Positions 43,436 to 51,267 of a stretch of DNA of 64,000 nucleotides are shown here, piece after piece. Location: NCBI GenBank assembly GCA_963717155.1, contig OY970326.1, positions 3,038,001-3,102,000 on the forward strand, given 5' to 3'. Under the pieces are notes generated by a model. The model saw only the letters and a program-made list of their open reading frames with translations. It ran no database searches and was not told the DNA's origin. The DNA is from G963717155 sp963717155 (GTDB lineage Bacteria > Actinomycetota > Thermoleophilia > Gaiellales > JALYLC01). A program made the translations under genes and the position numbers. Every line of letters begins with the position of its first letter. Positions within the stretch are counted from its first letter, which is position 1.

Positions 43436-44992
43436 CTAGGCCAGCGGGAGCACGGCGGTGATCCGCGTTCCGACCGTCGGCGTGCTCTCGATGCGCGCTG
43501 TCCCGCCCGCCCCCTCGACCCGATCGCGGAGGCCTTCCAGGCCGGAGCCGACACGGACGACGGCTCCGCCGACCCCATCGTCCGCGACCTCGATGCGCAG
43601 GTTGGCGGCATCCGCCGCCACGCGAACGCGGATCGATCGGGCCCGAGCGTGCTTCTGCGCGTTGGAGATCGCCTCGACCACGACGAAGTAGGCCGTGCCC
43701 TCGACGACGTCACCGAGCCGCGCGTCGGGAAGCTCCACCACCTGAACCGGAACCGTCGAGCGTGCCGCGACCCCTCTGATCGCCTCGCCGAGGCCCAGGG
43801 TCGTGAGAACCGCAGGGTGAATCCCGTGAGCCAGCTCCCGTAGCTCCGAGACCGCTTGCAGGAGCTCGTCCTCCGCCTCGGCGATGAGGCCCGGAGCGGC
43901 CTCGGGGACGAGACGAGCCTCCGACTCCGAGCGCCGGAGGCGAAACGCGAGCGCCATGAGACGCTGTTGCGCGCCATCGTGGAGGTTCCGCTCGATCCGT
44001 CGCCGCTCCGTGTCGGACGCCACGATCAAGCGTGCGCGCGAGGCCACGAGGCGGCGCGCGTACTCCTCGCGCTCGGCGACGACCGCCGCGATGACGAGCG
44101 TCGTGGTCGCGGCGACCGCGATGTACAGCTGCGTGGTCAGCACCGCGTGCGTCACCGTGTGGAAGACGAACGGCCCCTCGTAATGCACCGTGTTCCAGAT
44201 CGCCGGCCCCACCGCGATCACCAGCGCGAGGGTCGCGCCACGCGGACCGAACCGGATTGCAGCCCAGATCAGGCCCGGGAACACGATGTAGGCGACCGGC
44301 GTGCGCATCGAGAACGCCACCTCGGTGAGGACCACCACCCCGGCCATGACGATGACCGCCTCCCATGTGCGCGCTCGTGACAGCCCGCCCAGTGGCCGCC
44401 GCCACCAGGCAAGGGCGAATGGCACCACGACGAGCGCACCGGAGAAGTCGCCGAGCCACCAGGTGCGCCAGACGCGCGGCGCGGCGTCGAGGCCGATCAC
44501 GCCGCCGAGCCGGAGCGTCAGCGCACCGATCGTCGCGCTCACGGCGGTGCCGATCGAGATCGCGAGAATCATGCGTGCGACTCCACCGACGCTTCCGAGC
44601 AGTGGCCCACGCCGAGCGGATCGGCGCAGCAGCTCGGTCGCGATGACGACCTCGAGCACGTTTCCGACGGTCTGGCCGACCGCCGTCCCCACGGGGAAGG
44701 CGGAGTAGTTGTTGACGAGCAGGTCGCCGATCAGCACCGCGGGCCAGTAGCCAAGCCCCCGGAAGTAGAGAAAGGCGATGCTGACGCCGACGGGCAGCCA
44801 CACGATCGCGGCAACGGGTCCGGCGAACTCGAGCGAGAATCCCAGCCGCGCGACGGCGTAGTAGAGGGCGACCAGAAGCGCCGATTCGAGGAGATACGGC
44901 GCGATTGGCGGCGCACCGCGGAGCGCCCTCTGGGCGCGCCGGAACGGTGGCTCCAGGCGAGGCAGAACCGGGACGCTACGAACGACCTGCAT
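43436..44992 (-). CDS. MASE1-domain sensor histidine kinase, NarX type
   Basis: 518 residues from the ATG at 44992, which has GAAGGA upstream; an ATG at 45055 is possible. N-terminal MASE1 sensor with eight or so membrane helices (YYAVARLGFSLEFAGPVAAI, VWLPVGVSIAFLYF), then a HisKA_3 dimerisation helix with phospho-His in ERRRIERNLHDGAQQRLMAL and a HATPase with VVVEAISNAQKHARA, VADDGVGG and GLEGLRDRVEGAGG. MASE1 senses an unknown ligand in the membrane. The NarL-type regulator at 47207 is the likely partner, although separated by the antiporter gene. Confidence 0.9.
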   Translation of the reverse strand: MQVVRSVPVLPRLEPPFRRAQRALRGAPPIAPYLLESALLVALYYAVARLGFSLEFAGPVAAIVWLPVGVSIAFLYFRGLGYWPAVLIGDLLVNNYSAFPVGTAVGQTVGNVLEVVIATELLRRSARRGPLLGSVGGVARMILAISIGTAVSATIGALTLRLGGVIGLDAAPRVWRTWWLGDFSGALVVVPFALAWWRRPLGGLSRARTWEAVIVMAGVVVLTEVAFSMRTPVAYIVFPGLIWAAIRFGPRGATLALVIAVGPAIWNTVHYEGPFVFHTVTHAVLTTQLYIAVAATTTLVIAAVVAEREEYARRLVASRARLIVASDTERRRIERNLHDGAQQRLMALAFRLRRSESEARLVPEAAPGLIAEAEDELLQAVSELRELAHGIHPAVLTTLGLGEAIRGVAARSTVPVQVVELPDARLGDVVEGTAYFVVVEAISNAQKHARARSIRVRVAADAANLRIEVADDGVGGAVVRVGSGLEGLRDRVEGAGGTARIESTPTVGTRITAVLPLA

Positions 44993-45247
44993 GTGGGCAT
45001 CCTTCGATGTCCAGGGAGGAGGCCGCAGCACCCCAACCATGGCTTGGGGCGTCATCGCCGCGTCCGTCTCCCCGCCGAGACGATGCCTACGCTAGCAGGT
45101 GAGGCAAATCGAGGAGTTCCGCACCTCGCCCTAGACTGCAGACACCACGACGCATCTCCTTGCGCAAGTGGCCGCGATCCTCCGGCCAGGGTGATGCGCA
45201 CATCAGCGCCGACGGCTTTCATCGGATGAGCCATCGAGGAGGAGCCC

Positions 45248-45850
45248 ATGACGAACGACGTCGCATCGAGCGTCGACGCAAGCCGCACCGACGAGAACGG
45301 CGCGACCGATCCAGAGCCAGAGGCAGTGACGACCGAGCAAGCTCCCCCAGAGAGCGAGCAGCCGCGCCGGACGTTGCCGAGCCTGCCTGTTTCGCGCACG
45401 ACTGCTGCCGGAGGAGCCGCGGTGGCGCTCGCCGCGTTCGTCGGCGCCGCCATCGTCGCGATGCTGCGGAGTCGAGGGCCGGGATTCCAGCTCGAGCCCG
45501 GCGAGCGGGTCGCTCTCAGCGTCCGACCGCGCAAGACCGCGTGGCGCTACCTCGGGTCGCTCGGTCTCTGGGAGGCACAACGGCGCGCCACGCGATTCAC
45601 GGTCACGAACAACCGTCTCGTGATCGAGGAAGGGCTCGTCAAGCGCGCCGTGAGCGGGGTGCCACTCGCGGCCATCCAGCACGTGCTCGTACGGACAGGT
45701 CCGTGGGAGGGCACCGTGGACGTCCTCGCGCCGGGCGCCCGAGGGCAGTCCTCGAGCAGGATCGGCCCGCTGGGACCCGTCGCAGCTCGCCAGCTCGCGG
45801 CCGCGATCACCTCGAAGGGGGCCCACCTCGAGGAGATCGAGCAAGACTGA
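45248..45850 (+). CDS. bacterial PH-domain membrane protein
   Basis: 200 residues with a strong AGGAGGAG site. An acidic, disordered N-terminus of about 40 residues leads to one membrane helix (TTAAGGAAVALAAFVGAAIV), then a bacterial PH domain with PGERVALSVRPRKTAWRYLG, ARRFT-like RATRFTVTNNRLVIEEGLVK and VPLAAIQHVLV. Bacterial PH domains appear in membrane-associated proteins with a structural role. It is the only plus-strand gene between two minus-strand genes and probably forms its own unit. Confidence 0.83.
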   Translation: MTNDVASSVDASRTDENGATDPEPEAVTTEQAPPESEQPRRTLPSLPVSRTTAAGGAAVALAAFVGAAIVAMLRSRGPGFQLEPGERVALSVRPRKTAWRYLGSLGLWEAQRRATRFTVTNNRLVIEEGLVKRAVSGVPLAAIQHVLVRTGPWEGTVDVLAPGARGQSSSRIGPLGPVAARQLAAAITSKGAHLEEIEQD

Positions 45851-45882
45851 CACACGAGATCGGGAGGTGACCAGCGATTGCC

Positions 45883-47169
45883 TCAGTCGCGAGAGACGCG
45901 GTGGCCGACGCCGGCGCGCCAGCGAACGTCGCGCACGTCCGGGCTCTCGAGCCCCGGGAACACGTTCCGGGGATGCGACTCGTGCCAGGTCGCATAGCGA
46001 TCGGCCAGAGGCGCCGCGGTGAGACCATGCGCAAGGACTGAGAGTCCGATCGCAACGTAGGTCGTCGTGATGATCAGACCGTCGTGCGGCAGTCCGCCCT
46101 CCTCGAGAACCAGCACGGCGAAGACGATCGATGCGAGTCCGCGCGGGCCGAACCAGCCCAGGAAGGCCAGGGTCGGCCCGCGCGCGCCCGTCCCGATCAT
46201 GGAGATCGCGACGGGGATCAAGCGGACGACCGTCAGGCTGAGGACGGCGTAGAGCATGATCGGCCAGGTCACGTCTCCGAGCACCGGCCCGAGAAGCACG
46301 GCGCCGAAGACGATGAACGTCACCGCGTTGAACACCTCTCCTAGCTCCTCGACGAGATAGCCGACCTTGGCGCTGCTCTCTCGCCGGATGGCGCCGAACA
46401 CGAAGCCTCCGACGAAGGCGGCGATGAAGCCGGAGCCGCCGATCGGATCTGCGATTCCGAAGGCCAGGCCGGCGCCGGCCAGGGGCACGACCTGGAGCCA
46501 CGAGCCAGCGTGGCGCCCGTGCCGGCCCGCGACGACGACGACGCACGCGGCGGCGACGCCCGCGAGCACCCCGCCCAGGATGCCGTAGCCGATCTGCTCA
46601 ACTACCAGCCGGGTTGCAGCCACGTCGCCGATGGCGCCGGACTCCGCCTGCGCGATCGCGAGCACGATCCAGAACAGCGGCACGCAGATCCCGTCATTGA
46701 GGCCGCTCTCGACGTTCAGTCCCTGACGAACCCGGCTCGGGAGCCGCATGAGCGTCACCACTGCCTGACCGAGCGCCGCATCCGTCGGTGCGAGGATCAC
46801 TGCAAGCAGCAGCGCCTCGGACCAGGAGAGCTCGGGGAACACGACGTGCGCCGCGAGGAATCCCGCCAGGAGGGTCAGGGGTAGGCCGATGCCGAGCAGA
46901 CGCACCGGGACCGACAGCTCGCCTCGCAGCGCGCCCACGTCGATCCGCGATGCGTCCGCGAACAGGACGAGAACAAGCGTCGCCTCGGCGAGCAGCTTGA
47001 CGGTCTCGCCCGACGGCGGGACATCGATGAGACCGAGAGCCTCCGGGCCGACGAGCAACCCTGCGGCCGTGAAGACCATCGCGGCGGTGATCGGCGTACC
47101 CGCGATCCGGCCCGAGACCGCCGCGAAGGCGAGCAGTGTCAACGAGACGACAGCGACTGTCCAGTGCAC
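45883..47169 (-). CDS. CPA1-type cation:proton antiporter
   Basis: 428 residues with about twelve membrane helices. AAGLLVGPEALGLIDVPP at the N-terminus and the transport motifs LAPTDAALGQAVV and NVESGLNDGICVPLFW (the Asn-Asp pair of CPA1 exchangers) identify it; LGWFGPRGLASIVFAVLVLE is the last conserved block. It would exchange Na+ or K+ for H+. The start is a GTG. It is downstream of the NarL-type regulator on the same strand, separated by 37 bases, which suggests joint control of ion balance. Confidence 0.9.
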   Translation of the reverse strand: MHWTVAVVSLTLLAFAAVSGRIAGTPITAAMVFTAAGLLVGPEALGLIDVPPSGETVKLLAEATLVLVLFADASRIDVGALRGELSVPVRLLGIGLPLTLLAGFLAAHVVFPELSWSEALLLAVILAPTDAALGQAVVTLMRLPSRVRQGLNVESGLNDGICVPLFWIVLAIAQAESGAIGDVAATRLVVEQIGYGILGGVLAGVAAACVVVVAGRHGRHAGSWLQVVPLAGAGLAFGIADPIGGSGFIAAFVGGFVFGAIRRESSAKVGYLVEELGEVFNAVTFIVFGAVLLGPVLGDVTWPIMLYAVLSLTVVRLIPVAISMIGTGARGPTLAFLGWFGPRGLASIVFAVLVLEEGGLPHDGLIITTTYVAIGLSVLAHGLTAAPLADRYATWHESHPRNVFPGLESPDVRDVRWRAGVGHRVSRD

Positions 47170-47206
47170 GGCCGACCCCTATTTCCCGGCGATTCCGAGG
47201 GTCACA

Positions 47207-47911
47207 CTAACGCGACGAGAATCCATTCGTCGCGTTGGCGCCGAGCGGCTCCCGGTCGGCGAGGAACAGCAGCGTCGCGTGGACGCGCCTGCTGATGTCC
47301 GCCTCCTCCGCGAGGGCGAGCTTCGCGAAGATTGCGCTGACGTGGTGTTCGACCGAGCGCCGCGTGATGAAGAGCTCTCGTGCGATCGCCGCGTTGCTCT
47401 TGCCGGAGGCCAGCTCCCCGAGGATCTCCTGCTCGCGTGGGGTCAGCGTACGAAGGAGCGACCGCTCGGCGCGTGAACGTTCGGACAGCAGGACCTCGAT
47501 CACGATCGGGTCGATGACGGATCCGCCGGCCGCGATCCCCACGATCGCCGCCAGAAGCTGCTGACCATCGCCGAGCCGATCCTTCAGGAGGTAGCCGCGA
47601 CCGTTCGAACCGTGGCTGAAGAGTGCGAGCGCGTATCCGGGATCCGCGTACTGGCTCAGTACCAGCAAACCGGTCGTCGGGTGCTTGGTCCGGAGCGTGT
47701 CCGCGATCTGCAGGCCCTCGTCGCGTCCCGACGGCGGCATGCGGATGTCGGTGACGATGACGTCGGGCATCGTCTCCTCGATCGCCTCCCGCAGCGCGTC
47801 GCCGTCGGAGACGGCGGCAACCATTTCGACGTCGGGGCTTGTCGCGAGGATGCGCTGAATCCCCTCCCGGACGAGCAGGTGATCGTCCGCAAGCACGACG
47901 CGCACTGGCAT
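47207..47911 (-). CDS. NarL/FixJ-type response regulator
   Basis: 234 residues. Receiver with acidic pair in VVLADDHLLVREGI, phospho-Asp in VIVTDIRMPPSGRDEGL (near residue 54) and Lys in YLLKDRLGDG; LuxR-type HTH with LTPREQEILGELASGKSNAA and SVEHHVSAIFAKL. It probably pairs with the MASE1 kinase at 43436. The 271 bases upstream contain a T-rich patch near 47961 but no gene I can support. Confidence 0.9.
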   Translation of the reverse strand: MPVRVVLADDHLLVREGIQRILATSPDVEMVAAVSDGDALREAIEETMPDVIVTDIRMPPSGRDEGLQIADTLRTKHPTTGLLVLSQYADPGYALALFSHGSNGRGYLLKDRLGDGQQLLAAIVGIAAGGSVIDPIVIEVLLSERSRAERSLLRTLTPREQEILGELASGKSNAAIARELFITRRSVEHHVSAIFAKLALAEEADISRRVHATLLFLADREPLGANATNGFSSR

Positions 47912-48182
47912 CTGCTTCAGAGTAGGACGGCCGCTCTCTCTATGAAAAGCAGTTATCGGTTTTTTTCGGCGGTATCAGCCAGTTCTCGGCTTCGGCGTAT
48001 GCACATCCGCTCGAGTCTCCGATCGCCTCGGACGCAACGAACACGTGCGATCACCTCACGGGGGTGAGGCTGTCGACGACGGACGCGGCCAGTCTGGCCC
48101 GGCATGTCGAGGAGCGTGACGTTCATTCGGCGCAGGCTCGCGCCCGCAGCCGGCGGCTGATGCCAAGGGTGGCCGCGTTGCG

Positions 48183-49919
48183 ATGAGGCTCGTCCTCTTC
48201 CCCTCCCTGCGAGGGTACAGGCGCGAGTTTCTGCGGCCGGACGCGATTGCGGGCGCGACCGTGTGGGCGGTGCTCGTGCCCGAGGCACTCGCCTACGCCG
48301 TGATCGCCGGCGTGCCACCTGTGACCGGCCTGTACGCGGCGCCCGCGGCGCTGCTCCTGTACGCGGCCTTCGGGAGCTCGCGGCATCTCGTCGTCGGGCC
48401 GATGTCCGCGACGGCCGCCCTCTCCGCGGCGACGGTGGCGGTGATCGCGACCCAGGGCACGTCGAGGTTCACCGAGCTCACGATCGCGCTCGCCATCACC
48501 GCCGGGGTCATCGGCATCGTGGCGGGTCTCGCCCGGCTCGGCTTCGTCGCGAGCCTCATCTCGGAGCCGGTGCTGAAGGGCTTCATCGTCGGCCTCGCCC
48601 TCACGATCATCGTGGGCCAGCTTCCCGGCCTCCTCGGCGTGAGCGGCGGTTCGGGCGACTTCTTCCAGAAGCTCTGGCACGTCCTCTCACACCTCGGCGA
48701 CGCGAGTGGCGCGACCGTGCTGGTCGGGCTTCTCTCGCTCGCAGCCGTCCTCGGCCTCCGCAAGGCGGTGCCCGCCGTCCCGGCGTCGCTCGTCGTCGCC
48801 GCGCTCGCAATCGTGGCCGCCCGCGTGTTCGACCTCTCCTCGCACGGCGTCGAGCTCGTGGGGCACATCGACTCTGGCCTTCCCTCGCTGGGCCTGCCGA
48901 ACGTTGCGGCGCACGACTACCTCGATCTCGCCCCTGGGGCGATCGGGATCGTGCTCGTCGGCTTCGCAGAGGGACTCGGCGCTGCCAAGACCTATGCGGC
49001 GAGAGAGCACTACGAGATCGACGCCAATCGCGAGCTGCTCGGTCTCGGGGCGGCGAACCTCGGCTCGGGGCTGTCGCAGGGACTGGTGGTCAACGGATCG
49101 CTCTCGAAGACCGCCGTCAACGGTGGCGCCGGCGCGAGGACCCAGCTCTCGGGCCTCATCGTCGCAGTGCTGACGGTGGTCACGCTCCTGTTCCTGACCT
49201 CGATCTTCGAATCGCTGCCCGAGGCGACCCTCGCGGCGATCGTGATCGCCGCCGTGATCGAGCTCGTCGACTACCCGGCGCTCGTGCGGTTGTACGACGT
49301 GACCTCGTCCGAGCTGCGCAAGGCGTACGGCGTCGCGGCACGACCGGACTTCATCGCCGCGATCGGGGCGCTCGTCGGCGTGCTGGTCTTCGACACGCTG
49401 CCCGGCCTGTTCATCGGGATCACGATGTCGCTCCTGCTGCTGGGGTATCGCGCATCCCATCCGCACATCGCGCTCCTCGGACGCGTGCCCGGAAGACCCC
49501 AGGACTTCGGCGACGTCGAGCGTCGCCCCGAGAACGAGCGGATTCCCGGCGTCGCGATCGTGCGTGTGGAAGCGGGTCTCTTCTTCGCGAACGCCGACGC
49601 GGTGCGCGCCGGCATCCGCGCCCGGGCCGCCGAGCCGGACGTGCGGGCCATCGTGCTCGACGCCGAGAGCACGGCCTTCATCGACGTGACCGCCTCGAAC
49701 ATGCTCGTCGAGCTTGCCGAGGACCTCGAGCGGAGCAACGTGCAGTTCGTCGTCGCCCGGAGCATCGGCGCTGTCCGCGACGTGCTCGCGAGCTCGGAGC
49801 CGGAGGCGCCGCCGTGGCGCAGCTACCCGGACGTCGGGGCCGCGGTCGACGCAGTCACCGCAGGCGATGGACCGGACGGGTCCTCGCGCGACGTCGCGCC
49901 GCCCCGGATGTCATCCTGA
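48183..49919 (+). CDS. SulP family anion transporter with STAS domain
   Basis: 578 residues. Membrane domain with IAGATVWAVLVPEALAYAVI, GVPPVTGLYAAPAALLLYAA and the family motif GLGAAKTYAAREHYEIDANR; a cytoplasmic STAS domain at residues 445-555 (RVEAGLFFANADAVRAGIRA and STAFIDVTASNMLVELAEDL). SulP proteins import sulfate, bicarbonate or other anions. The STAS Ser/Thr site has DVTASN, so phosphorylation control is possible. No cysteine or sulfate-assimilation genes lie adjacent, and the anion is not certain. The nearby FGE gene hints at a sulfur-ester theme. Confidence 0.9.
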   Translation: MRLVLFPSLRGYRREFLRPDAIAGATVWAVLVPEALAYAVIAGVPPVTGLYAAPAALLLYAAFGSSRHLVVGPMSATAALSAATVAVIATQGTSRFTELTIALAITAGVIGIVAGLARLGFVASLISEPVLKGFIVGLALTIIVGQLPGLLGVSGGSGDFFQKLWHVLSHLGDASGATVLVGLLSLAAVLGLRKAVPAVPASLVVAALAIVAARVFDLSSHGVELVGHIDSGLPSLGLPNVAAHDYLDLAPGAIGIVLVGFAEGLGAAKTYAAREHYEIDANRELLGLGAANLGSGLSQGLVVNGSLSKTAVNGGAGARTQLSGLIVAVLTVVTLLFLTSIFESLPEATLAAIVIAAVIELVDYPALVRLYDVTSSELRKAYGVAARPDFIAAIGALVGVLVFDTLPGLFIGITMSLLLLGYRASHPHIALLGRVPGRPQDFGDVERRPENERIPGVAIVRVEAGLFFANADAVRAGIRARAAEPDVRAIVLDAESTAFIDVTASNMLVELAEDLERSNVQFVVARSIGAVRDVLASSEPEAPPWRSYPDVGAAVDAVTAGDGPDGSSRDVAPPRMSS

Positions 49920-49945
49920 AGGATCCACGAAGGGAGATACGTACG

Positions 49946-50341
49946 ATGTCGACAGAGGGATCCAGCGCCCCCGGCTACGGCTGGCTCGCGTTCGCGGCGA
50001 TCATGCTCGTGCTCGGCGGAACGTTCGGTGTCATCGACGGGATCGTCGCTCTGACGAGATCGGAGTTCTTCCGACCCCACGCGGAGTTCGTGTTCAGCGA
50101 CCTCGACACGTGGGCGTGGATCCTCCTCGTGACCGGCGGGTTGCAGATCGTCGCCGGCGCAGCTCTGGGAACGGGCAGCGAGCTGGCACGCTGGTACGGC
50201 ATCGCCGCAGCCGGCCTCAACGGCGTGGTGCAGCTACTGGCCATCCAGGCCTATCCGGCCTGGTCGATCGCGATGTTCGCGGTGGACATCCTCGTCATCT
50301 ACGCGCTCACCGTCTACGCGGGCGAGAGGCTGCGCCGCTAG
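49946..50341 (+). CDS. DUF7144 family four-helix membrane protein
   Basis: 131 residues with AAGGGAG upstream. Four membrane helices, beginning GYGWLAFAAIMLVLGGTFGV; WAWILLVTGGLQIVAGAALG is typical of a small Actinomycetota family now called DUF7144. It follows the SulP gene by 26 bases and is probably co-transcribed. It overlaps the convergent FGE gene by four bases. Function unknown. Confidence 0.82.
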   Translation: MSTEGSSAPGYGWLAFAAIMLVLGGTFGVIDGIVALTRSEFFRPHAEFVFSDLDTWAWILLVTGGLQIVAGAALGTGSELARWYGIAAAGLNGVVQLLAIQAYPAWSIAMFAVDILVIYALTVYAGERLRR

Positions 50342-51267
50342 GCCGAGAGCTCGACGCAGCGGAAGCCGACGTTCCCAGAGGACGAATCGGGCGTCAGCGC
50401 GTTGCGGCCGGTGACCCGGTAGCGACGGCAGTACGACGCGTGGCAGAGGTACGAGCCGCCTCGCGCCGTGCGATGCGTGCCACGCCGAGGTCCGCGTGGG
50501 TTCGTGCGCTTGTCGCGCGTATGGAAGTCCCGGCTGAACCAGTCGGCGCACCACTCCCACACGTTTCCGGTCGTGTTGTAGAGACCGAACGCGTTCGGAG
50601 CGAAGGCGTCGACGGGGCAGGTGCCGTAGAAGCCGTCGGCGCACGTGTTTCGCACGGGAAACTCGCCCTGCCACACGTTCATGCGGTGTGAGCCGTCGGG
50701 CTCGAGCTCGTCGCCCCACGGGAAGAGCCGCTGCTCGAGCCCGCCACGCGCGGCGTACTCCCACTCCGCCTCGCTCGGCAGCCGCAGCGAGGCCCAGCCG
50801 CAGTAGGCGATCGCGTCGTTCCACGAGACGTGCACGACCGGATGCGAGTCGCGATCCTCGAGCTGCGACTGCGGCCCCTCCGGGTGGCGCCACGAGGCCC
50901 CCTCGACCTGCCGCCACCACGGAGCCTGCACGACGGCGCGCGTATCCGGGAAGTCCTTGGGGAGGAGCCCGGCGAAGACGAACGACCAGCCGAAGCGCTC
51001 CGCGTCGGTCGCGTAGCCCGTCGCCTCGACGAAGCGCTCGAAGTCGTGATTCGAGACCGCATGCGGGGCGATCCCGAACGCGTCGATCTTCACCTTGCGA
51101 ACCGGGCCCTCTCCGTCCTCGGGGTAGGCCTGCGGGTGGGTGCTTCCGATGAGCGCCTCACCGGCCGGGATCTGAACGGTCGGGGTGGCGAACGCGGATC
51201 GCGTCTCGACGGCCAGCGGGCCGTGCCCTGGATCAGGATCGCGCGAGGGGGCGCAGCAACCGCTCAC
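50338..51267 (-). CDS. formylglycine-generating enzyme (SUMF1/FGE family)
   Basis: 309 residues from a GTG at 51267 that overlaps the stop of the LAL regulator gene (GTGA); longer frames exist but run through the regulator gene. The FGE fold is clear: HPVVHVSWNDAIAYCGWASL, RLPSEAEWEYAARGGLEQRL, GNVWEWCADWFS. The copper-binding active-site pair is intact in RGGSYLCHASYCRRYRV (Cys about 275 and 280), followed by TPDSSSGNVGFRC. This is the pattern of true aerobic FGE, which oxidises a sulfatase Cys to formylglycine using O2. No sulfatase is in the window. The leading 40 residues contain CCAPSRDPDPG and are not part of the fold. Confidence 0.9.
   Translation of the reverse strand: MSGCCAPSRDPDPGHGPLAVETRSAFATPTVQIPAGEALIGSTHPQAYPEDGEGPVRKVKIDAFGIAPHAVSNHDFERFVEATGYATDAERFGWSFVFAGLLPKDFPDTRAVVQAPWWRQVEGASWRHPEGPQSQLEDRDSHPVVHVSWNDAIAYCGWASLRLPSEAEWEYAARGGLEQRLFPWGDELEPDGSHRMNVWQGEFPVRNTCADGFYGTCPVDAFAPNAFGLYNTTGNVWEWCADWFSRDFHTRDKRTNPRGPRRGTHRTARGGSYLCHASYCRRYRVTGRNALTPDSSSGNVGFRCVELSA

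Noticed and set aside
47912..48182. Possible gene in the 271 bases before the SulP gene
   Set aside because: Frames are short or Arg-rich with no ribosome site; only a T-rich patch near 47961 stands out.
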